Positions 1-11,998 of a stretch of DNA of 64,000 bases are shown here, in pieces. The notes below the pieces were generated by a model. The model searched no databases and was not told the origin of the DNA. It was given only the letters and a program-made list of their open reading frames with translations. The stretch spans positions 1,302,001-1,366,000 of the forward strand of contig NZ_CP013650.1 in assembly GCF_001466725.1 (NCBI RefSeq), written 5' to 3'. The DNA comes from Lacimicrobium alkaliphilum. GTDB lineage: Bacteria > Pseudomonadota > Gammaproteobacteria > Enterobacterales > Alteromonadaceae. The position numbers and the translations under genes are program-made. Each line of letters opens with the position of its first letter. The first letter of the stretch is position 1.

Positions 1-1
1 C

Positions 2-469
2 AACGAATATCAGCCTTTGCCATCTGATCCCTCCTTTTTAGCTGAACTGGCTCATTATGAATGGGTCGAACTGGCAATCAGTATCAACAAAGACATCCCC
101 TCCGGTGAATACTGGGACGGCGAGCAGGACTACAGCAGTATTCAGATGTCTGAACTGGCCTGGTTGCTGAGCTACCAGTTTCCGGTACACAAGATTTGCC
201 CGGAGTTTCAGCCACAGCAGGCAAGTGGTCCATACTTTTTTGTTGTTTGCAGGGATAAAGATGATGAAGTCTGCTTTACCGGCATCGATCAGGTGAACGC
301 CTTTATGCTTAACCATATTGAGCAACAGGGGCCCATTGAGTTAGATAGTTTATTTAGTGCAATGGAACAGGCGATGCCCCAGTTCCCCTCTGACCAGTTA
401 CAGGAGCAGGCTAAAAAAGCACTGGATGCATTTATGCAAAAACAGGTGCTGTTGCTCCCTCAGAATTAA
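2..469 (+). CDS. HvfC-type RiPP maturation protein (DUF2063), C-terminal part
   Basis: The reading frame is open to the left edge of the window, so this is the 3' part of a gene that starts upstream. About 155 residues are visible. The segment FLAELAHYEWVEL near the left edge is typical of the C-terminal domain of the DUF2063/NGO1945 family, now called HvfC. HvfC works with the iron enzyme HvfB to modify small cysteine-containing precursor peptides. The N-terminal DNA-binding-like domain and the partner genes would lie outside the window. The family call is recognition of the short motif plus the overall pattern, so it is good but not certain. The stop codon at 467-469 is followed by a short gap and a small membrane-peptide ORF. 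Confidence 0.7.
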   Translation, partial: NEYQPLPSDPSFLAELAHYEWVELAISINKDIPSGEYWDGEQDYSSIQMSELAWLLSYQFPVHKICPEFQPQQASGPYFFVVCRDKDDEVCFTGIDQVNAFMLNHIEQQGPIELDSLFSAMEQAMPQFPSDQLQEQAKKALDAFMQKQVLLLPQN

Positions 470-549
470 AGGGTAACAGGAGTTACGCCTATGAATTCAA
501 CTTGCTTTGGATTAAAATTTGCCGCTGTTGTTAATCAGGGTAAAGCGTC

Positions 550-672
550 ATGCATCAAGATAATGAATTCAAAGATCCCTTCAATATGAAATACCTGCTG
601 GCTGCGCTGGTTGTGCTGCTGGCCTTGCCTTTATTGCATGTTATTCTTGCCTGGGGTGTTTACTATTTTTAA
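550..672 (+). CDS. small single-span membrane peptide, 40 aa
   Basis: A 40-codon frame runs from ATG 550 to TAA 670-672, just upstream of apt. It has a charged N-terminus (MHQDNEFKDPFNMKY) and then one uninterrupted hydrophobic stretch of about 20 residues rich in L, A and V, ending in aromatic WGVYYF. This is the layout of a small inner-membrane protein. A weak purine-rich sequence (cagggtaaag) precedes the ATG. I do not recognise a family and assign no function. The hydrophobic segment makes a random frame less likely, but conservation in relatives is needed to confirm it. Confidence 0.45.
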   Translation: MHQDNEFKDPFNMKYLLAALVVLLALPLLHVILAWGVYYF

Positions 673-705
673 CCGGTTGCGTGAAATGGCGAAGGGGCAA
701 GGCTG

Positions 706-1242
706 ATGAGTGCAGAATATATCAAGTCTGTGATTACTACTGTGCCGGATTACCCTAAGCCCGGCGTCCAGTTTCGTGACGTGACTTCGGTTATGCAGGA
801 TAAAAAGGCGTTTGCCAGTTGTATTGATTTACTCGCAGAACATTACCAGTCCCATCAGTTTGATAAGATAGCAGGTACCGAGGCAAGAGGTTTTATCTTT
901 GGTGCGCCACTGGCTAAAGCGCTGGGGGCCGGTTTTGTGCCGGTGCGCAAGTTTAACAAACTACCCAGAGCTGTGATTCAGCAAAGCTATGAACTGGAAT
1001 ACGGAACCGATGTGCTGGAGTTGCATCAGGATGCTATAGGTCGGGGCGAACGGATACTGCTACTGGATGATTTACTGGCAACCGGCGGAACTATGCTGGC
1101 GACCGCTCGTCTGGTGCGCCAGTTAGGTGGTATCGTCGATCACGCGGCTTTTGTGATCAATCTGCCTGACCTTGGTGGCGCGGCGAAACTGTCTGAGCAG
1201 AATATCAGTTGTCATTTTTTGTGTGAGTTCGAGGGAGATTAA
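706..1242 (+). CDS. apt: adenine phosphoribosyltransferase
   Basis: Converts adenine plus PRPP to AMP and pyrophosphate in purine salvage; cytoplasmic. The 178-residue protein has the normal length. Recognisable features are the TEARGF(I)FG segment near residue 60, the PRPP-binding loop [13 protein letters not shown] near residues 118-130, and an N-terminal [15 protein letters not shown] block typical of bacterial Apt. The start is preceded by an AGGGGCAAGG ribosome-binding sequence. The stop lies 8 bp before dnaX, so the two are probably cotranscribed, and apt-dnaX-ybaB-recR is a widespread gammaproteobacterial gene order. Confidence 0.97.
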   Translation: MSAEYIKSVITTVPDYPKPGVQFRDVTSVMQDKKAFASCIDLLAEHYQSHQFDKIAGTEARGFIFGAPLAKALGAGFVPVRKFNKLPRAVIQQSYELEYGTDVLELHQDAIGRGERILLLDDLLATGGTMLATARLVRQLGGIVDHAAFVINLPDLGGAAKLSEQNISCHFLCEFEGD

Positions 1243-1250
1243 CAGACTCT

Positions 1251-3707
<2,457 letters not shown>

Positions 3708-3739
3708 GCACGCGTGCTTGTATTGAAAATGAGGTAATT

Positions 3740-4066
3740 ATGTTTAAAGGTGGAATGGGTAATATCATGAAGCAGGCGCAGCAGATGCAGGAGCGCATGC
3801 AGCAGGCCCAGCAGGAGCTGGCTGATTTAGAAGTCACCGGTGAAGCCGGTGCCGGATTGGTTAAGATCACCATGACCTGCAATCACAATGTCCGCAAGGT
3901 CGAGATTGATCAGAGTCTGATGGAAGATGATAAAGACATGATCGAAGATTTGGTGGCCGCTGCCACTAATGATGCAGTGCGCAGGATACAGGAAACCACC
4001 AAGGAAAAAATGTCTTCTGTAACCGGCGGTATGCCACTGCCTCCGGGTATGAAAATGCCCTTCTAG
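3740..4066 (+). CDS. ybaB: YbaB/EbfC nucleoid-associated protein
   Basis: A 108-residue protein matching the YbaB/EbfC family in length, with the start [21 protein letters not shown], a central [18 protein letters not shown] segment and a C-terminal LPPGMKMPF tail. Family members are small dimeric DNA-binding proteins with a tweezer-like fold. The gene lies between dnaX and recR, as in E. coli. An ATGAGGTAATT sequence just before the ATG provides the ribosome-binding site. Confidence 0.95.
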   Translation: MFKGGMGNIMKQAQQMQERMQQAQQELADLEVTGEAGAGLVKITMTCNHNVRKVEIDQSLMEDDKDMIEDLVAAATNDAVRRIQETTKEKMSSVTGGMPLPPGMKMPF

Positions 4067-4150
4067 TTTGACTGATAATCACCCTTTTGTCCTGGCGCAC
4101 TGGTTTTGCCCGTGCGCCTGTAATCTTTTTCCGGCCGGTCAGATTAGCCC

Positions 4151-4750
4151 ATGAAGTTCAGTCCAATACTCAGTGAATTAATTAACAGTCTTAAGTGTTT
4201 GCCAGGTGTTGGCCAGAAAACGGCACAGCGCATGGCATTTCAGATGCTCGAACGCAACCGGGAAGGGGCGCTGGCCTTGTCTGATGCTCTGAGAAATGCC
4301 ATGGAGCACGTAAAGCATTGCTCTCAGTGTCGTACCTTTACGGAGTCTGAGCTCTGTGATATTTGCGCCAGTCCTATTCGCCAGCAGGCCGGTGTTCTGT
4401 GCGTGGTGGAAAGTCCGCAGGATGTGATGGCTGTAGAACAAACCAGTGAGTTTAAGGGCCTGTATTTTGTATTGATGGGGCATTTATCTCCTATCGACGG
4501 AATTGGTCCTGCAGAGATTGGTCTCGACAGCCTGGCACAGATGCTGGACAGTAACCCCGTTGAAGAAGTGATTCTGGCCACTAACCCCACTGTAGAAGGT
4601 GAGGCCACGGCCCATTATATTGCTCAGATGTGCCGCTCCCGCGAGATTAAAGCCAGCCGCATAGCCCATGGCGTGCCGGTGGGTGGTGAGCTGGAATATC
4701 TGGATGGCTCAACCCTGACCCATGCTTTTTCGGGCCGCAGAGTGCTGTAA
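4151..4750 (+). CDS. recR: recombination mediator RecR
   Basis: Part of the RecFOR pathway that loads RecA at single-strand gaps. The 199-residue length is standard. Visible parts are an N-terminal helix-hairpin-helix ([13 protein letters not shown], about residues 14-27), a four-cysteine zinc finger (CSQC then CDIC, about residues 57-73), a Toprim domain beginning [14 protein letters not shown] near residue 80, and a C-terminal segment [14 protein letters not shown]. It follows ybaB by 84 bp and precedes htpG, the usual order. Confidence 0.97.
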   Translation: MKFSPILSELINSLKCLPGVGQKTAQRMAFQMLERNREGALALSDALRNAMEHVKHCSQCRTFTESELCDICASPIRQQAGVLCVVESPQDVMAVEQTSEFKGLYFVLMGHLSPIDGIGPAEIGLDSLAQMLDSNPVEEVILATNPTVEGEATAHYIAQMCRSREIKASRIAHGVPVGGELEYLDGSTLTHAFSGRRVL

Positions 4751-4764
4751 TTTATCTCCCGGCC

Positions 4765-4792
4765 ATTGATTTTCTGTACTTAATCCCTATCT
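4765..4792 (+). promoter_or_regulatory. candidate sigma-32 (RpoH) promoter of htpG
   Basis: ATTGATT at 4765-4771, a 13-bp spacer and CCCTATCT at 4785-4792 resemble the RpoH consensus CTTGAAA-N13-15-CCCCATNT. The -10 part is a near match and the -35 part is weaker. The same 13-bp spacing and a CCCTATAT -10 are seen upstream of ibpA in this window, and HtpG is a heat-shock protein. The predicted transcript would start about 63 bases before the ATG. Confidence 0.55.
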
Positions 4793-4862
4793 CCTGAGTT
4801 GAATCATTTTTTGCACCTGCAGCATCCGCGCAGGTATTAACTGAACCAGGAGAGCTGAGTTT

Positions 4863-6785
4863 ATGGCCGAAACAGCCCATAAAGAAACCCATGGCTTTCA
4901 GACTGAAGTAAAACAGTTACTTCAGTTGATGATCCATTCCCTTTATTCGAATAAAGAAATTTTCCTGCGTGAGCTGGTCTCTAATGCCGCCGACGCCTCT
5001 GACAAATTGCGCTTTAAAGCGCTCTCCGATGACAGCCTGTATGAGAATGATGGCGATTTACGGGTGCGCCTGTCAGTGGATAAAGATGCGGGTACCCTGA
5101 CCATTTCTGATAATGGTATCGGTATGACCCGGGATGAAGTGATTGAACATCTGGGTACTATCGCTAAATCGGGAACCGCTGAGTTTTTCAGTAAACTTTC
5201 CGGCGATCAGGCCCGGGATTCTCAGTTGATTGGCCAGTTCGGTGTCGGTTTTTACTCTGCCTTTATTGTTGCAGATAAGGTTACCGTGCGCACCCGGGCA
5301 GCGGGTGAAAGCGCTGATCGTGGTGTGGAATGGCAAAGCGAAGGAGAGGGCAGCTTTACCGTTGCTGATATCGATAAAGCCGGGCGTGGTACCGATGTAA
5401 TTCTGCATCTGAAAGAGGATGAAAAGGAATTCCTCGATGACTGGCGCCTGCGTTCTATTATCGGTAAGTACTCTGACCATATCAGTGTCGCGGTGCAGAT
5501 GTATAAAGAAGAAGTACCTGAGCGCGATGGCCCTGATGGTGAGAAAATTCCCGCTGAGCCTGCTCACTGGGAAACCATCAACAAGGCCACTGCGCTGTGG
5601 ACCAGAGATAAATCAGAGGTTACTGACGAGGAATACAAGGAGTTTTACAAACATATCTCTCATGATTTTGGCGACCCGCTGCTGTGGTCTCACAATAAAG
5701 TTGAAGGTAAGACGGAATACACCAGTTTGCTGTATGTGCCGGCCAAAGCGCCCTTCGATATGTGGAACCGTGAGCAGAAGCATGGTCTGAAGCTCTATGT
5801 GCAAAGGGTGTTTATCATGGATGACGCCGAGCAATTTATGCCCACCTATCTGCGCTTTGTTAAAGGGGTGCTGGACTCCAATGATTTACCGCTGAATGTG
5901 TCCCGTGAGATCCTGCAGGACAATCGTATTTCCCAGGCCATGCGTCAGGGCTGTACCAAAAAAGTGTTGCAGATGCTGGAGCGCATGGCCAAAAACGAAC
6001 CTGAGCAGTATCAGTCGTTCTGGAAAGAGTTTGGTAATGTGCTCAAAGAAGGGCCGGCAGAAGATTTCAGCAATAAAGAGAAAATTGCCGGCTTACTGCG
6101 TTTTGCTTCTACCCAGCAAGACAGCGATGCCGAAACCGTATCCTTGGATGACTATATCGAGCGGATGAAGGAAGGTCAGAATAAGATCTACTTCATTACC
6201 GCCGATAGTTATGCGGCCGCCAAAACCAGCCCCCATCTGGAGATCTTCCGTAAAAAAGGTATCGAAGTACTGCTTATGTCTGAGCGGATTGACGAGTGGC
6301 TGATGTCACATCTGACTGAGTATAAGGAAAAAGCCTTCCAGTCCATCACCAAGGGCGATCTGGACCTGGGCGATCTGGATGATGAAGAGAGTAAAAAGGC
6401 TCAGGAGCAGGCTGAGAAAGAAGTCGAAGGACTGACTGAGAGGGTCAAGAAAGCGCTCGGTGATAAAGTCAAAGAGGTTAAACTCAGTCACCGTCTGATT
6501 GACTCCCCAGCCTGTGTGGTGGCTGATGATCAGGGTATGAGTACGCAGATGGTTAAACTGATGCAGGCGGCAGGACAGCCGGTGCCTGAGGTGAGCTATC
6601 ACTTTGAAGTCAATCCTGAGCATGCGCTGATAAAAACCCTGGCTAATATTCAGGATGAAGACAGATTTGCACAGCTGACCGATATTCTGTTTGACCAGGC
6701 TTCGCTGACCGAGCAGGGCAGCATGAAAGATCCTGCCAGTTATGTGAACAAGGTCAACCAGTTACTGGTGAGCCTGGTAAAGTAA
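4863..6785 (+). CDS. htpG: molecular chaperone HtpG (Hsp90)
   Basis: ATP-dependent cytoplasmic Hsp90 chaperone. The 640-residue length fits the bacterial family. The N-terminal GHKL ATPase domain shows [14 protein letters not shown] with the Mg-binding Asn near residue 38, DNGIGM near residue 85 and [11 protein letters not shown] near residue 123. The middle domain contains NVSREILQ and its catalytic Arg. The charged C-terminal third carries the dimerisation domain. An AGGAGAG ribosome-binding sequence precedes the ATG. A heat-shock type promoter lies in the recR-htpG gap and a hairpin terminator follows the stop. Confidence 0.98.
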   Translation: MAETAHKETHGFQTEVKQLLQLMIHSLYSNKEIFLRELVSNAADASDKLRFKALSDDSLYENDGDLRVRLSVDKDAGTLTISDNGIGMTRDEVIEHLGTIAKSGTAEFFSKLSGDQARDSQLIGQFGVGFYSAFIVADKVTVRTRAAGESADRGVEWQSEGEGSFTVADIDKAGRGTDVILHLKEDEKEFLDDWRLRSIIGKYSDHISVAVQMYKEEVPERDGPDGEKIPAEPAHWETINKATALWTRDKSEVTDEEYKEFYKHISHDFGDPLLWSHNKVEGKTEYTSLLYVPAKAPFDMWNREQKHGLKLYVQRVFIMDDAEQFMPTYLRFVKGVLDSNDLPLNVSREILQDNRISQAMRQGCTKKVLQMLERMAKNEPEQYQSFWKEFGNVLKEGPAEDFSNKEKIAGLLRFASTQQDSDAETVSLDDYIERMKEGQNKIYFITADSYAAAKTSPHLEIFRKKGIEVLLMSERIDEWLMSHLTEYKEKAFQSITKGDLDLGDLDDEESKKAQEQAEKEVEGLTERVKKALGDKVKEVKLSHRLIDSPACVVADDQGMSTQMVKLMQAAGQPVPEVSYHFEVNPEHALIKTLANIQDEDRFAQLTDILFDQASLTEQGSMKDPASYVNKVNQLLVSLVK

Positions 6786-6802
6786 AGTTTGAGTAAAGAT
6801 AA

Positions 6803-6828
6803 ACAAACGGGCCTTCTGGCCCGTTTGT
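6803..6828 (+). terminator. hairpin terminator after htpG
   Basis: An 11-bp perfect stem (ACAAACGGGCC / GGCCCGTTTGT) with a TTCT loop lies 18 bases after the htpG stop. It is followed by TGTCTCT, so the U-tract is short. Confidence 0.75.
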
Positions 6829-6935
6829 TGTCTCTAAGGCTGAAAATTCTCACACTATGGTCGGATATGCACCTTATTGGTGCCTTTTCGTCTTGTCAGT
6901 TCAGGGCTTAATGTGTAAAGTCCGTGTTTGTTTAA

Positions 6936-7619
<684 letters not shown>

Positions 7620-7654
7620 ATCTCCTGTAATGACAGGTTTTAACGAATAAGATC

Positions 7655-7694
7655 AACGCCGGTACTGGGTAACCACTACCGGCGTTTTGTTTTT
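7655..7694 (+). terminator. intrinsic terminator after adk
   Basis: A 10-bp stem AACGCCGGTA / TACCGGCGTT encloses a 12-base loop and is followed by TTGTTTTT. It lies 35 bases past the adk stop and is a convincing rho-independent terminator. Confidence 0.85.
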
Positions 7695-7723
7695 AAAGCT
7701 ATCAGCTCTCAGTTTTCAGACAC

Positions 7724-7872
7724 CACCGTCATCCTGATAGCGATCAGGGACTGTTTAAGCCCGGTGTGTAACGAAAGATATAATTAAGATCTCGCAGAGT
7801 CGCAGGGCCGCAGAGGATTCAAAAGTGGGATAACTGATCTTCCTGCGCCTTAGCGCCTCTGCGAGAGAAATA
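7724..7872. repeat. intergenic direct repeat, copy 1 (149 bp)
   Basis: This segment and 7956-8102 are near-identical direct repeats running from CACCGTCATCCTGAT to GAAATAA. Each copy contains an internal imperfect palindrome built from CGCAGAG-type words (ctcgcagagtcgcagg paired with gcgcctctgcgag), so it can fold into a long hairpin. No coding frame is supported in it. Confidence 0.9.
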
Positions 7873-7955
7873 ATCTGTTCATGCTTTTCATGTGGTTGGT
7901 GGTTTAAAAGCCTTTCACTACGAAAGGCACGAAAAGACACAAAAAAAACCACAGG

Positions 7956-8102
7956 CACCGTCATCCTGATGGCAATCCGGATCTGTTTAAGCCCGGTGTG
8001 TAACGAAAGATATAATTAAGATCTCGCAGAGTCGCAGGGCCGCAGAGGATTCAAAAGTGAGATAACTAATCTCCCTGCGCCAGCGCCTTTGCGAGCGAAA
8101 TA
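7956..8102. repeat. intergenic direct repeat, copy 2 (147 bp)
   Basis: Second copy of the repeat at 7724-7872, with a few substitutions and a small deletion near its right end. The 83 bp between the copies carries another palindromic motif (GTGGTTT ... AAACCAC with ACGAAAGGCACGAAAAGACAC between), a word type often dispersed between genes in gammaproteobacteria. The copy ends 23 bp before the start of the hydrolase gene. Confidence 0.9.
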
Positions 8103-8125
8103 ACCTTTTATAGAAGGAGATACAG

Positions 8126-8899
8126 ATGGAAGGGGTATATCAGGCAGGTTCTGAACAGCATCCGGCCGTTGTCATGTTGCACAGCTCCATGAGCAGCGCC
8201 CGTCAGTGGCGGGCTTTGGTTGCGCAACTTGAGCCTGATTACCGGGTGGTTAATCTGGATCTCTATGGCTATGGTGAGGGCCCCGGCGTAGAGGACGCCA
8301 GCACCTTTAGCCTGGCAACAGAAGCCAGGCGGGTGATGCAGGTTCTGGATGAGCTGGAGGCAGAGCAATTTCACCTGCTCGGCCATTCCTATGGTGGTGC
8401 TCTGGCCTTGAAACTGGCTTTGGAGCAAAATCATCGGGTGACATCCCTGATGTTATTCGAGCCGGTAGCCTTTCATTTACTCAGCGAGGATGAGCCTGGA
8501 TATCAGGAGGTCAGGAGACTGGCCTCTGGTATGCAGGATGCTAAGCCAGGGCAAGCTGCTGCCGCTTTTGTGGATTACTGGAATGGTACAGGTTACTTTG
8601 CCGGTCTGCCTGAGCCAATGCAGGCACTATTCGCGCAACAGGTGGATAAGGTCCGGCTGGACTTTCAGGCGTTGTTGGGAGAACCATACGTGCCTGAGGA
8701 TTATGCCAAAATCAAACAGCCGGCGCTGCTGATGACGGGTAAACATAGTCGTCAATCGGCTCATGCCGTCGCCGCCATTATTGGTCACCAACTCCCCAGG
8801 TTAACTGCCAGGCCTGTGCCAGGTGGGCATATGGCGCCGATCAGTCATAGTGAGTTGGTCAATGAACAGATTCTGACATTTCTGGACAACATTGCCTGA
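8126..8899 (+). CDS. alpha/beta-fold hydrolase
   Basis: A 257-residue single-domain hydrolase. It shows a VVMLHSSMSSARQWRAL oxyanion region near residue 13, the nucleophile elbow LLGHSYGGALAL near residue 90 (Ser of GHSYGG), and a late GGHMAPISH segment supplying the catalytic His near residue 233. The acid residue is probably the Asp/Glu after the strand near residue 200. The substrate cannot be told from sequence. The start has an excellent GAAGGAGATACAG ribosome-binding site. It stands alone, between intergenic repeats upstream and a 324-bp gap downstream. Confidence 0.85.
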   Translation: MEGVYQAGSEQHPAVVMLHSSMSSARQWRALVAQLEPDYRVVNLDLYGYGEGPGVEDASTFSLATEARRVMQVLDELEAEQFHLLGHSYGGALALKLALEQNHRVTSLMLFEPVAFHLLSEDEPGYQEVRRLASGMQDAKPGQAAAAFVDYWNGTGYFAGLPEPMQALFAQQVDKVRLDFQALLGEPYVPEDYAKIKQPALLMTGKHSRQSAHAVAAIIGHQLPRLTARPVPGGHMAPISHSELVNEQILTFLDNIA

Positions 8900-9223
8900 C
8901 CTGGCCAAAAAGCACTTGTATATTTGCATTGCCTGTGACAATGTTAACGGGTTGTTAATTTTTGGAACTGTATTTTGTCCTCGATACGTCAACATGTGCT
9001 CTGTTCCTCTTTGCACCACAATAGCACTGACTATCATTTGTCAGAGTGGTTTGACGAATAGCTTTATCCCTCCCTTTTTGACGGTCTGAGTCTTCTTCCC
9101 GCTTACATTTGTGTAACGCTGTGCAGAGTTGTGTCTGAGCCAGTCATCTGTGGCCGTTTTACCGGCCAATCTTAAGCCGATCCTATCGGTACCCTTGTGA
9201 CATAAAAATAAATCAGGAGCTTT
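8900..9223. other. 324-bp gap, no gene supported
   Basis: The sequence is moderately AT-rich and has no convincing frame, tRNA or strong hairpin on either strand. It presumably holds the promoter of the cyanophycinase-like gene, whose ATG is preceded by the ribosome-binding sequence ATCAGGAGCTTTGTG. I could not pick a clear -35/-10 pair. Confidence 0.5.
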
Positions 9224-10600
9224 GTGATGAAGCCTATGTTGAAGATAGCTGCGCTGCTTGCAGCCGCTTATGGTTCTCAGGCTCAGGCCTGCATTACCGC
9301 AGAATCAGAAAATAATGACAGTGAAGCCAACGCCAATGGCCCGCCATGCGCTGCCACCACAGTGCAGGGCACAATAGATAGCCGACAGGATGTGGACTGG
9401 TATCAGTTCAGCCTCGCCGGGTCAGGGGATATCAATATCAGTCTTAGTCATGATAATAACGATGATTTTGACTGGGAGCTGTATGAGGTTTCAGGGCCAG
9501 CCGTAGCCAGCGGTGCCACCAGCGCTAACCCGGAAACAGGCAGCTACGCCGCTGGTGCCGGGGAGCACTTTATAAAAATTACCCGTTACAGTGGCACTGG
9601 CGGTTATCAGCTGAATGTTGAATTCCCCGATGGTTCCGCGGGAACACCTGTCTGTGGTGACTATGGCCCGCGCCCGGCTAAACCTCAGGCACTGACCGCG
9701 ACGCTGGTGGGTAATGGGGACGACAGCTGTCCGGTTCTGCCAGATGATGGCGCGGTATTGTTGATGGGTGGTGGCACTGATGTGGATGATGCCTTTAGTT
9801 TGCGGGTTAAGCCACATATTGATGGTGGTGATATTGTCGTGCTCAGAACCACAGGTACCGATGCTTACAACGACTACCTCGCTGGTCTGACCGATGCCGA
9901 CTCAGTAGAAACGCTAATCGTAGATAGCCGGACACTGGCAGATTCAGACTATGTGAAATGGGCCATAGAGTCTGCTGAGTTTGTCTGGATTTCAGGAGGG
10001 GATCAGTCTGATTATCTGAATCAGTGGGCCGATACCAAAGTTCAGGATGCCATCGATGGGGTCTATCAGCGTGGTGGTGTGATCGGAGGTACTTCGGCAG
10101 GCAATGCAGTACAAAGTGAATATGTTTATGATCCTGATGGTGTGTCTGGGGCGGTGAGTGATGAAGTGGTGACCGACTTTTGTCATAGCACCATCAATGT
10201 CACGACACCTTTCTTATCGACGCCGGTTATGCAAGATACTATTACCGACACCCATTTTTATGAGCGCGACAGAATGGGCCGGATGGCAGTATTTCTTGCT
10301 CATATCGGTATGGGGAAGCGGGCCATCGGCGTATCAGAGGCCACCTCCATGTTTGTTACGGCAGATGGCAATGGCATTGTTGACGGTCAGTATGAAGCCT
10401 ATGTGCTGGAAACTGACGCACAAACCAGCTTTACCCAAACCCAGTGTGGTCAGCCGGTAGTACTGCAGGACTTGCTTCGTTATCGTTTACTGAGTGGGGA
10501 CAGCTTTAACCTGATTACCGGGCAGAGTAATGTGTTGCCAATGCGAATGGATATTAATGGTAGCAGCAGTAGTTTCTATGTTCCCTCCAACCCATATTAA
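9224..10600 (+). CDS. secreted cyanophycinase-like S51 peptidase with pre-peptidase domain
   Basis: A 458-residue exported protein. Residues 1-22 are a signal peptide ending AQA. Residues 25-135 look like a bacterial pre-peptidase C-terminal (PPC) beta-sandwich: the ESENNDSEANA start, the DVDWYQFSL core and the tyrosine-rich end. The rest resembles cyanophycinase/peptidase S51, with LLMGGGTDVDDAF near residue 181, SGGDQSDYL near residue 256 and the nucleophile motif GGTSAGN near residue 288. Known S51 members hydrolyse cyanophycin or Asp-dipeptides. Secretion suggests an extracellular or periplasmic substrate. The exact substrate is inference. Confidence 0.82.
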   Translation: MMKPMLKIAALLAAAYGSQAQACITAESENNDSEANANGPPCAATTVQGTIDSRQDVDWYQFSLAGSGDINISLSHDNNDDFDWELYEVSGPAVASGATSANPETGSYAAGAGEHFIKITRYSGTGGYQLNVEFPDGSAGTPVCGDYGPRPAKPQALTATLVGNGDDSCPVLPDDGAVLLMGGGTDVDDAFSLRVKPHIDGGDIVVLRTTGTDAYNDYLAGLTDADSVETLIVDSRTLADSDYVKWAIESAEFVWISGGDQSDYLNQWADTKVQDAIDGVYQRGGVIGGTSAGNAVQSEYVYDPDGVSGAVSDEVVTDFCHSTINVTTPFLSTPVMQDTITDTHFYERDRMGRMAVFLAHIGMGKRAIGVSEATSMFVTADGNGIVDGQYEAYVLETDAQTSFTQTQCGQPVVLQDLLRYRLLSGDSFNLITGQSNVLPMRMDINGSSSSFYVPSNPY

Positions 10601-10669
10601 TTAGCGTTTCAGGGAAGCTTTAGCTGGCCTGCGAAGCGGGAGCTCTCGCAGTATGAGGTCAGAAAAGAA

Positions 10670-10701
10670 AAACGGGCGATTGTATCGCCCGTTTGTTTTT
10701 C
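10670..10701. terminator. bidirectional terminator between convergent genes
   Basis: The stem AAACGGGCGA / TCGCCCGTTT with a TTGTA loop is flanked by T-rich tails on both strands (GTTTTTC on plus, TTTTCTTTTC on minus). It serves the cyanophycinase-like gene and ibpA, which converge here. Confidence 0.85.
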
Positions 10702-10719
10702 AGGGAAACATGTTCTAGC

Positions 10720-11163
10720 TTATGAGTTTTCGATCAGCTGGCTGCCAATTTCGATTTTCCTGGGCTTCTTGGACTCAGGAATAACCCTTTCAAGGTCAAT
10801 ATGCAGCAGGCCATTTTTCAGATCCGCAGCCAGTACCTTGACATGATCACCAAGCTGGAATTTACGCTCGAAGCTGCGCTCAGAAATGCCTTTGTGCAGG
10901 AATTTACGCTCCTGATCTTTTTCCTGAGCAGCCTTGTTACCGGTAACATGCAGGGTGTTTTCTTCAACCTGAATTTCCAGTTCAGATTCATCAAATCCGG
11001 CTACGGCCATAGTGATTCGGTATTTATCCTCACCCAGTAACTCAACATTATATGGTGGGTAGGAGGGTTGTTTTTCATTACGTGATGCAGCATCGATCAT
11101 TGATGCAAGGTGGTCAAAACCGATAAAAGAACGGTAAAGTGGAGAGAGATCTATATTGCGCAT
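10720..11163 (-). CDS. ibpA: small heat-shock protein IbpA-like (Hsp20)
   Basis: ATP-independent holdase that binds aggregating proteins. The chosen start gives 147 residues beginning MRNIDLSPLYRSFIGFD, almost the same as E. coli IbpA, and has a GAGGA sequence seven bases upstream. A longer reading to 11259 has no family support. The alpha-crystallin domain covers about residues 35-125, with YPPYNVELLGEDKYRI and the AVAGF segment, and the C-terminal VIPESKKPRKIEI contains the I-x-I-type tail. The gene is preceded by a sigma-32 promoter and a ROSE-like thermometer and ends at a bidirectional terminator. Confidence 0.95.
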   Translation of the reverse strand: MRNIDLSPLYRSFIGFDHLASMIDAASRNEKQPSYPPYNVELLGEDKYRITMAVAGFDESELEIQVEENTLHVTGNKAAQEKDQERKFLHKGISERSFERKFQLGDHVKVLAADLKNGLLHIDLERVIPESKKPRKIEIGSQLIENS

Positions 11164-11258
11164 AATCATATCCTCGTAAGCAATATGGTTTCGGGCAGTT
11201 GCCCTGTTGTGCCCCGAACATTCGGCGGCGGTTTGTGTCGACCCTTTCGCCATCGACA
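11164..11258 (-). promoter_or_regulatory. ROSE-like RNA thermometer in the ibpA 5' leader
   Basis: The predicted leader is about 95 nt. Its last hairpin (11167-11187) pairs CATAT with ATATG and places TTGCT opposite the Shine-Dalgarno AGGA. This is the U-U/C-G-C-U arrangement with a G-G mismatch that defines ROSE elements of small heat-shock genes. An upstream hairpin (GGGCA-AC-TGCCC inside TTCGGG...CCCGAA) adds the usual multi-stem layout. Folding was judged by eye. Confidence 0.65.
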
Positions 11259-11264
11259 ATTCCT

Positions 11265-11292
11265 ATATAGGGTTGATGGCTCGGGTTTCAAC
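11265..11292 (-). promoter_or_regulatory. sigma-32 promoter of ibpA
   Basis: Read on the minus strand: GTTGAAA (11292-11286), a 13-bp spacer, then CCCTATAT (11272-11265). This is a strong match to the RpoH consensus CTTGAAA-N13-15-CCCCATNT. It lies about 100 bp before the ibpA start, leaving a leader long enough for the thermometer. Confidence 0.75.
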
Positions 11293-11320
11293 TCTCAGCA
11301 ATAAATTTTTTGGAAAAAAG

Positions 11321-11932
11321 ATGAACAACAATGATGATCAGGCTGTGCTGGAATTCTGGTTTGGTGAAATTAGCGGTGAACTCGCTACCCGGGATAAACA
11401 GAAAATGTGGTACGCCTCTTCAGCACAAACCGATGAGACTATTCGCCAGCAGTTTGGCGGATTGCTGCAACAGGCCGACGAAGGAGAGCTGGAGCACTGG
11501 GCCTATAAGCCACGTGGGCGTCTGGCGCTGATCCTGCTTTTTGATCAGTTCAGTCGCAATATCTATCGCGGTAAGCCCGAAGCTTTTGCGTTTGATAACA
11601 AAGCCCTGGCCCTGTGCGAGCAGGGGCTGGCCTGTGGGCAGGATAAACAGCTTAATCTGGTTGAGCGGTTATTTTTTTATCATCCGCTGGAACATGCAGA
11701 AGATTTGCAGGCACAGCAGCAATCGGTGTCGCTGTTCGCGCAGTTGATGAATGAGTATCCTGATGGCCCGCAATATCAGGCCGCCAGTAGCGCACACCGT
11801 TATGCCGTGGAACACAGTGATATCATTCAGCGGTTTGGTCGTTTCCCGCATCGTAATAAAGTACTGGGACGCCGTTGCACCGATGAGGAGCTGGCTTATT
11901 TAGACCAGGGTGGCAAACGCTTTGGTCAGTAA
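11321..11932 (+). CDS. DUF924 family protein
   Basis: A 203-residue protein with the DUF924 signatures VLEFWFG at residues 7-13, the LILLFDQFSRNIYRG segment near residue 68 and FGRFPHRNKVLGR near residue 172. The family is all-helical and related to tetratricopeptide folds, with no established biochemical role. The ATG at 11321 is chosen because the family begins a few residues before VLEFWFG. The frame extends upstream to 11207 but that part overlaps the ibpA promoter and looks non-coding. Only a weak GGAAAA lies before the ATG. Confidence 0.88.
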   Translation: MNNNDDQAVLEFWFGEISGELATRDKQKMWYASSAQTDETIRQQFGGLLQQADEGELEHWAYKPRGRLALILLFDQFSRNIYRGKPEAFAFDNKALALCEQGLACGQDKQLNLVERLFFYHPLEHAEDLQAQQQSVSLFAQLMNEYPDGPQYQAASSAHRYAVEHSDIIQRFGRFPHRNKVLGRRCTDEELAYLDQGGKRFGQ

Positions 11933-11998
11933 CGTGTTAAAATAGCCCATAAACGCAGCGCCCAATATTAATGGGCGCATGACCCTTGGTACCAAAGT

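Noticed and set aside
491-589. A 32-codon frame starting ATGAATTC before apt
   Set aside because: It overlaps the better 40-codon membrane-peptide frame and has no hydrophobic or motif support.
7755-7964. A 69-codon minus-strand frame in the repeat-rich gap
   Set aside because: It lies mostly inside the palindromic direct repeat and has no family resemblance.
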